From Acanthosoma haemorrhoidale (taxonomy: Eukaryota; Arthropoda; Insecta; Hemiptera; Acanthosomatidae), in NCBI GenBank assembly GCA_930367205.1, contig OV884012.1, positions 52,039,239-52,103,238 on the forward strand: 64,000 nucleotides of DNA. Reading direction: 5' to 3'. Below the pieces are notes generated by a model. The model saw only the letters and a program-made list of their open reading frames with translations. It was not told the DNA's origin and searched no databases. This document shows positions 58,241-64,000 of this stretch, one piece after another. Made by a program: the position numbers and the translations under genes. The stretch's first letter is position 1. Each line of letters starts with the position of its first letter.

Positions 58241-58743
58241 TTCTGTTGCTTTTCTTGACCACAAAAAAAAGATATTTCGATTTGTGAAACCAACCAAGTC
58301 ATATCTTTATTAATTTTTTTTTTGTTGTCAACGTTTTGTCACACAAAGTACTCTAGCCTGGTAGTCTGTACAGGTGAAACATACTAAAGGACATAGTGGG
58401 TTGTGTGTTTTACTTGCAACGATATGTGTGTAAACCGGAAAGGCAAATATACGCCTCAAGCGGCCAGCACCTGGACTAGACTGGTCTGTTGGAAGGCCCA
58501 GTGGGCTCATTCTGTTGTGGTCACTGGTATTGTTCAGACTGTGCCAAGGGAGCCAACCTTCTAGCTATCGTAGTCTACTGCTTATAAATAATTAAACAGT
58601 TATATCAGTTATTTAAAAGATTGTGTTTCTATTACGGATCCTGATCCACCTATCTCTGATACCACATTCTTCCATATATACGTATGTATTACGCGTTAGA
58701 GCGTTTGTGGAAAGCCATTGCAAAAAGTCAATGTTCAATCAAG
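58241..58743. other. No recognisable gene
   Basis: Mixed sequence with T runs between the LINE fragment and the LTR; nothing could be assigned. Confidence 0.5.
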
Positions 58744-59602
58744 TGACAGCTAACTACATAAGATAAATCACCCTTTACTCTATTGTATAAATTGTAAATT
58801 AGTTATAATATGTTGTAAACAAAATGTAAATAATATTACCAAACCACAATTCAACCACAACATCCACTGTAAATATTGTAAACAATAAATGAAGGAGCTG
58901 TAGACGAGTTCAGAGGCAGGTATCCACCAGCCCTTCCTTGAAGGGCTGGGGCCTGGTCTGGAACATTCGAGCTTCGTCCAGGCCTGCAATGCGATTGGCT
59001 GCTTTGGGCTATATATACCCCCTAGTTTTAGCCGATAGTTCATTCAAGCTACGGCTTGCGTTGGGACTGGTACTTGCAGCTGCACTGATGTGTCAAGGTT
59101 TGGCCTTCTCATTTATGAAAACCTCTACACTTCTATCCTAGCCTTGCTATGTTGTAGTCCGTCATTTTCAGACCCACACCTTCCTAGTGGGATTCTCTGC
59201 CTTTGTGACGCTAAAACTAGCACCTCCTTGGAAGAGATCTCTTCCTTGTGGACGACGGTCTCTGGGGCCCTACAAAGTTACCTAGTAGCATCTCCCCCAG
59301 CAATCCAGTCTGCCTCTCTCCGGTTCACAACCGCCTTTGGGATCTGGACGGCTTTCGCTTACCCTTAGATACCGAATGTGAATTCGTGGTCATTCCAAGA
59401 CCACATAAATTACCTATAATACCTGCCCAGTTCCTCTTTTTCTGGAAAATTGCACTGTCGGGGTATAGACCTATCAGATATGGAGTCAGATAGCTCAGTA
59501 GTAAGACCTGTCATCAAGCAGTAGTCCAGGTCATAGCCTATTCAACTCTCTCTCTCCGCCACTAAGGCTAGGGTAACTAGATCCCCTCGTGACGAACCGA
59601 CA
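58744..59602 (+). mobile_element. LTR, full long variant
   Basis: It begins TGACAGCTAACTACATAAG and ends GAACCGACA, 859 bp. The front matches the ends of the 40155, 43639 and 46710 copies (CTAACTA, ATAAATCACCC). The middle holds the module shared with 715-1378, 25490-25835 and 44562-44975. It is therefore the copy that joins the short and long variants into one family. Flanks TCAAG and GTCAA do not form an exact duplication. A stretch near 59490 looks superficially like a tRNA but is LTR sequence. Confidence 0.75.
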
Positions 59603-62325
59603 GTCAATAAAATCGTTTTCACAACCATAACAAAAGCCTTAATGATGTATCACGCTTTAATTTTGTGTTCATGGGAAAGCTAGAGTACTCAGGCAGAACC
59701 CAACATACTCTGTAGGATCGCAATACATGACGGCCAGGAATCTTGGCTCATCGGCATTCACCCTCTTTCCCACTTAATATTCGTTAACTCTTTTTCTTAT
59801 CCAAGGGAAATACACTTAAAAAGTTCGAAATAAAATAAATAGAATCAGAATACAAAAGAACAAATAATTATTATTATAATCATTAAAAAAAAATGTTTGA
59901 TCCTTTCAATACTTTACCAATTTTTTTATGAGAATACATTTTACTTGATCAGCCAGTGAGTGTTTTTAGAATATGAAGGCTTCGTAATTTCAGATATTTT
60001 AGTGCTAATGAATTGAAAACCTGGTAGAAAATATCATAATACGTATATAGTCACTTGAATACTATGGATCTACTGAACGATCGGTGAGAATACAAGTCGG
60101 TTTCGACAAGGCAGAGCCGGGAAAAAAACCAAAAAAACCTAGCTTTGATGCGTCACACTACCAAATTCCTTTACATGGTTGGAAGGGTTGGGTCTCTCAG
60201 ATGAGAAAAAAGCAGAATGTTTTGTTCAAGAAGACATAAAAACCTTATTTTTGTAAAAATTATGAATTCCTTATTTGCCTTACATCACTTTTGACCAAAC
60301 ATTAGTGGAATTGATATCACACAAAACTGTCAGCTGGTACAAAATAATCGTTAATGCCAACGTAAAATCCATAAAACTAAATTTCCCCGTATAACAATAA
60401 TAAATTGCAATTGTTTAAGAACTATTTTTTCATAATAAAATGTAACTAAAAGTACTTGTTATATACCAAAATTTAGTTCTTTTAATTTTACTAATTTACA
60501 TATTTAAGCAACTTGTAATATGTTAGGACTTAATGGCTGTAAAACAAAAAATATACGCTGGTCATTTTGAAAAATCTGCCATATTAGGGCTACGCATCTG
60601 CGGGGCGAGGTAGACTTTTCGCCAACCTTTTTTTTCAGGCATTTATTCATTCTTCTATTGATATTTATTTCATTTATTGGTTCTTCTACGTGGTCTCAAA
60701 CATTACTCTACGCAAGAATAAATATATATATTTTCAAACTATGCTGAGATCTAAATTTTCTGAATAGAGTGGAGTTATAACTCATTTGAAAAATATTTGT
60801 TTTTCAGAGTGGGAGGGTTGGGTCACTCGAATGAGGCTCCAATCGACGACTTTCTGTGAATGTCTACCTAAACTTTGGCACTTTCTAGTGTCCACTCTTA
60901 ATTACGTATATCCAATTTTGTTTAAATATTCTTTATTGAAATATCCATTTTCATCAATTGTCTTAAACAATGTCTCAGCATAGCCTAACCATCTGGTCCA
61001 AATAACAATATGTATACATATTTATGGCTGGAATTATTTTTATTATAGATTACAAGTGTATTCTTACTTAGAAATTCGCACTGATTATTATGCGTGGCCC
61101 TTTTTGCAAAATCAAGCACATTTTCGGTGGTGACAAAAAGAGGAGATAATTCAAATCAAGCACTCAAATCGGGTTGGCATTTTTAGCCCAATCCGTGTTT
61201 TAGATAAAACATGATATTTTTCAAGTTAGTTTGATTTGGTGACCCCTCCCCCGGTGGTTCTAAAAAGGACAAACCCCTAAAAACACAATCTTAACTTGAT
61301 TGCTTGATAATTAAAATATAAATCCTATCAATTAAGTAGGATCTGAAATTACCTTGATATAATTGAAATAAAAATAATTCTCTCGAATTAGGAGATCAAT
61401 CAAGAACGATTCAAACCCTTAAGTGGTATAGAAATATATCGTAAAAGACTATTTTAGGTAGGCTTCATGCTACCTAATAATACAAGCAGTTGGTGGGGTT
61501 AGATTGTAATAAATATAGTAGATTCGTGTAAATATCTTTTGTTGGCCTCCTATTTTGTTTGTTAGAGGGATGGCTGGATGGTGATATATTTGAAAAAATA
61601 ATAAGGACAAATACTTAATATATGTATCTTAAGTTGTCATTTGTAATTCTTGAATAGTCTTTGAATAGTTTTTTATTTTATTAGCGTTCTGACAGGTTTT
61701 TATGGCCAAAAGGCTTCACGCCTTAAATACCTAATAACCAACCGGTATATATTTAAAATTCATAAATATTTACTGTGGTTCTTTTGGTATCTATGTCACG
61801 TGGCACTGCCACCTGCACATACTGCCCAGAGGCCAATAATGTACAGTTATAGGACCAGCCTGTCAGCTATTGCGCAGCTTATCGATTTGACATAAAACAG
61901 AATGGGAGAGGAGAGTCTGTTACACAAACGTCCAGGCTCACTTTGTGGTTTATTTTAATTATTCGATCTGGTGGTCTTTATAATTTTTTTGAAAAAATAT
62001 ATCAATGAATATTTCTTAAATTTATCTTAAGAAAATTTTTTTAATCAATTTTATAGAAACAAAATCGCATTTTTCGGGGGGGGGGGAAGTATATATATTT
62101 ATATATAATCAAAAACATTGACAGTGATCGAAAAATGTTAAGGGATGCTGTGGGTGGGCACCGCGTTTGTTTTCAATTACTCAGGGATTCAATGATAGTT
62201 AAAAAATAATTGTCATTTTAGGTCAAAAAGGCTTCAAAGAATTGTTAATACCATCTTGGTAATTTACAATTGCTTACAAAATAGATGAAAATGGAATCAT
62301 ATATATTATAACCAACTACTTCATC
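59603..62325. other. No recognisable gene
   Basis: AT-rich. On minus, 60960-61010 reads IWTRWLGYAETLF, faintly like the TRWGTWL box of DUF659-type hAT proteins, but is too short to call. A G11 run lies at 62076-62086. Two places (60185 and 60815) share GGGTTGGGTC.CTC, possibly ends of an unknown repeat. Confidence 0.45.
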
Positions 62326-62740
62326 CTAGCTACTATTGAATGTAACAGTATTGTTCCTCCGGGGTACATGCATTGGGAGAAATGAAGGTGTGGGCAGGTT
62401 CCCTGAATAAAATCTGTCCTCCATTTGGGCCTTAAAGAATTTCCTTTCCTGTATCCCTAAGATCCTCTCAAGTACCAGGGTTTCCGCCAGGATTCTTAGT
62501 ATTCTACTCATTCTTTCCACTTGCATACTTAAACGCCTCGTCATTGACAAGTGGGCGTGTTGAATATGAATCACCTCTCCCTCTGTCGATTCTAACGTCT
62601 GTGACCGATCTTCGACGTCCCATATGTCGTCTGCGCCAGGGTTGCCAAATAGACCTTTAATAACCTTACCCCTATGTCAAATAACCCTCTCTTTTCCCGA
62701 CCACTGGGGAACATAACCGTGCTATAAGAATTTTTTCTTC
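62326..62740 (-). pseudogene. env-like (F-type) retroelement remnant
   Basis: The minus frame shows a basic stretch (REKR) followed, after a stop, by GKVIKGLFGN and an acidic spacer. A long helical part with EGEVIHIQHAHLSMTRRL and ERMSRILRILAETL comes next. Insect retroelement and baculovirus F-like envelope proteins have a furin-type site, a GxxxKxLFG segment, then a heptad helix with VIxIQxxQLxMxR. The membrane anchor was not found. It is broken and short; the family assignment is by pattern only. Confidence 0.45.
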
Positions 62741-62819
62741 AATCTACTATGTTAAATTCCGAAGCCTATCGAACGAATTCACCTCACCGCTGGGATATAG
62801 TATCAAGTTATTGTTGAGG

Positions 62820-63240
62820 CATTAGCGTAACGTCCAGCAGGGCGGAAATTTCCTGCCGGATTTCCGTCCCTAGCTGAAACGTACCTAGAACGATCCGGTC
62901 CACCAATGCCTTCTTCTGCTCTCCATCAGCCAGATCCTCTATGGCGAAGGCAAGAATCCCGTCCTCTTAACATCGGTCCGCAAATAACATACGTTCTATA
63001 ATTCTCTCCAGCCTTTTATTATAGCTTAAACAACAATCTCGTCTTAAACCGTCCACCAACTGATCTCTTTTCGTCTTAAATCACTTTAAAAAGTAATCCT
63101 TAACATTGACCCCGCCCTTTTCCTTCCTCAATTCCTGAACTTCACAGCACCTGCGTCTTTCCCACCACCCACTCGTTCGAAGCGCTCAAGGAATAGTTCT
63201 GCATCCCCCGATCTGATGGACTCTACGGCCCTATTTGGAT
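62820..63240 (-). pseudogene. gag capsid-like retroelement remnant
   Basis: The minus frames include GDAELFLERFERVGGGKD and later LVDRIVLGTFQLGTEIRQEI, similar to the FLxxFE start and the F..GL...IR.E(V/I) end of Ty3/gypsy gag capsids. Lys/Arg-rich broken frames lie between. It lies just upstream of the env-like piece with no pol between, so pol is deleted or the two pieces are unrelated. GC content is higher than in the flanks. Confidence 0.35.
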
Positions 63241-64000
63241 TTCCTTATTATAAAGCTGGTTCCGATGATAACTAATATGTCCTGTACCTAGAGAGCTGCG
63301 AACTTAAGCTATTCATTTTCCAACTTAAGTTGCGAAATTTGATAATAAATAAAGCATGCTGAGCTTCAAAATTATATTATACCATGAATGAACATTATTT
63401 AATCATAAAATAATAACCATTTTCTAGCATGTTTTCTCAGGAACGTTAATACACAAAGGGGCACTTACAATTCAACATATAAACAGATTATACAATGAAG
63501 TACCCACTGAATATGAGTAAACATACATCCATGTATTAAATTGACACATAGCCATTATAAAGTATGATGTTTAAGATTCAATCATAAGCAACAATGAAGG
63601 TAATCAATTTTAATAAATATAATATTGAATATAACATTATCTTATATACAAGAAAAGGCATAGAATAACCTAAAACACAATATGTCAATGTGTCATACAG
63701 AAAAGACTAGTAATATTAGCATGAGTTTCTATCTAGATGTATTACCCATTAAATAATTTTGGTAAGGTATAATTTTAATTGTATTGTTTCCATGAAATGT
63801 TATAAATAAAAATCGGCATCATTAATAGTCACTGACACTGATGCGTCTTTAATATATGTAAAATAAATAAAAGATCACAAGACAGGTGGCTAAGGCACAA
63901 ACGACCTTTATTTTTTGGAAATAAAAAATAAAAAAAATGGTAGATTTGTTGCTGGAACTCTCACATAAAATAAAATATCATAAGCATTTAAAATCCCCTA
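63241..64000. other. No recognisable gene
   Basis: AT-rich DNA with no open frame of note. Confidence 0.55.

Noticed and set aside
59485..59545. tRNA-like TAGCTCAGTAGTAAG with pairing downstream
   Set aside because: It has no B box or acceptor stem, and it lies inside the LTR at the place where other copies have unrelated R/U5 sequence.
60900..61010. TRWLGY segment on minus as a hAT fragment
   Set aside because: About 13 residues of faint similarity, no second block, unsupported.
1..64000. CRISPR arrays, bacterial operons, rRNA genes
   Set aside because: No regularly spaced identical repeats, no ribosome-binding-site gene clusters and no rRNA-like stretches. All signs are of a eukaryotic chromosome.

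Overview
The window is eukaryotic and arthropod, most likely an insect. Evidence: AT-rich DNA, short spliced introns with GT-AG borders, several jockey-type LINE relics, an env-bearing Ty3/gypsy element of errantivirus type, a tRNA-derived SINE pair, and hAT, pogo/Tigger-like and other transposon relics. I cannot name the species. No CRISPR array, operon, rRNA or intact tRNA gene was found. Host coding content is low and most recognisable sequence is transposable-element debris.

Layout. (1) 1-3.9 kb: an LTR-like repeat (715-1378) and two tRNA-derived SINE heads facing each other (2825-2960). (2) 3.9-12.1 kb, minus strand: one host gene of seven recognisable coding exons whose splice phases all agree, giving at least about 851 residues. 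It has basic nuclear-type segments and a three-unit 81-bp tandem repeat inside the last exon; I do not recognise the family. Its large intron holds a foldback repeat and a relic of a multicopy arthropod ORF family. (3) 15-17.6 kb: a 1.5-kb element with about 285-bp terminal inverted repeats and hAT-like ends, then a pogo/Tigger transposase tail. (4) 19.5-25.5 kb: a jockey RT relic and two kinds of hAT transposase relic. One hAT relic is split in two by about 3.4 kb that also holds a small two-exon coding candidate. (5) 25.5-29.4 kb: the 3' half of a jockey LINE on plus, meeting tail to tail the 5' half (ORF1 and endonuclease) of a jockey LINE on minus. (6) 31.8-32.5 kb, minus: a small two-exon gene (85 residues) with a TATA box. 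(7) 32.9-36.4 kb: LINE relics, a tandem repeat of about 260 bp and the 3' end of an errantivirus with its LTR. (8) 40-47.6 kb: solo LTRs of one family, two with perfect 5-bp target duplications, plus a related LTR split by a LINE. (9) 48.7-56 kb: another LTR; a compact internally deleted Ty3/gypsy element (49877-51041) keeping PBS, a zinc-knuckle ORF, the integrase C-terminus and both LTRs; and a decayed, 5'-truncated errantivirus on minus (51042-55935). (10) 57.6-63.3 kb: a LINE relic, another LTR, and gag-like and env-like retroelement relics.

No cooperating gene system is visible. The most interesting items are the internally deleted gypsy element that keeps a nucleocapsid ORF, the solo-LTR family with matching target duplications, the nested and inverted composite elements, and the two unassigned spliced host genes.
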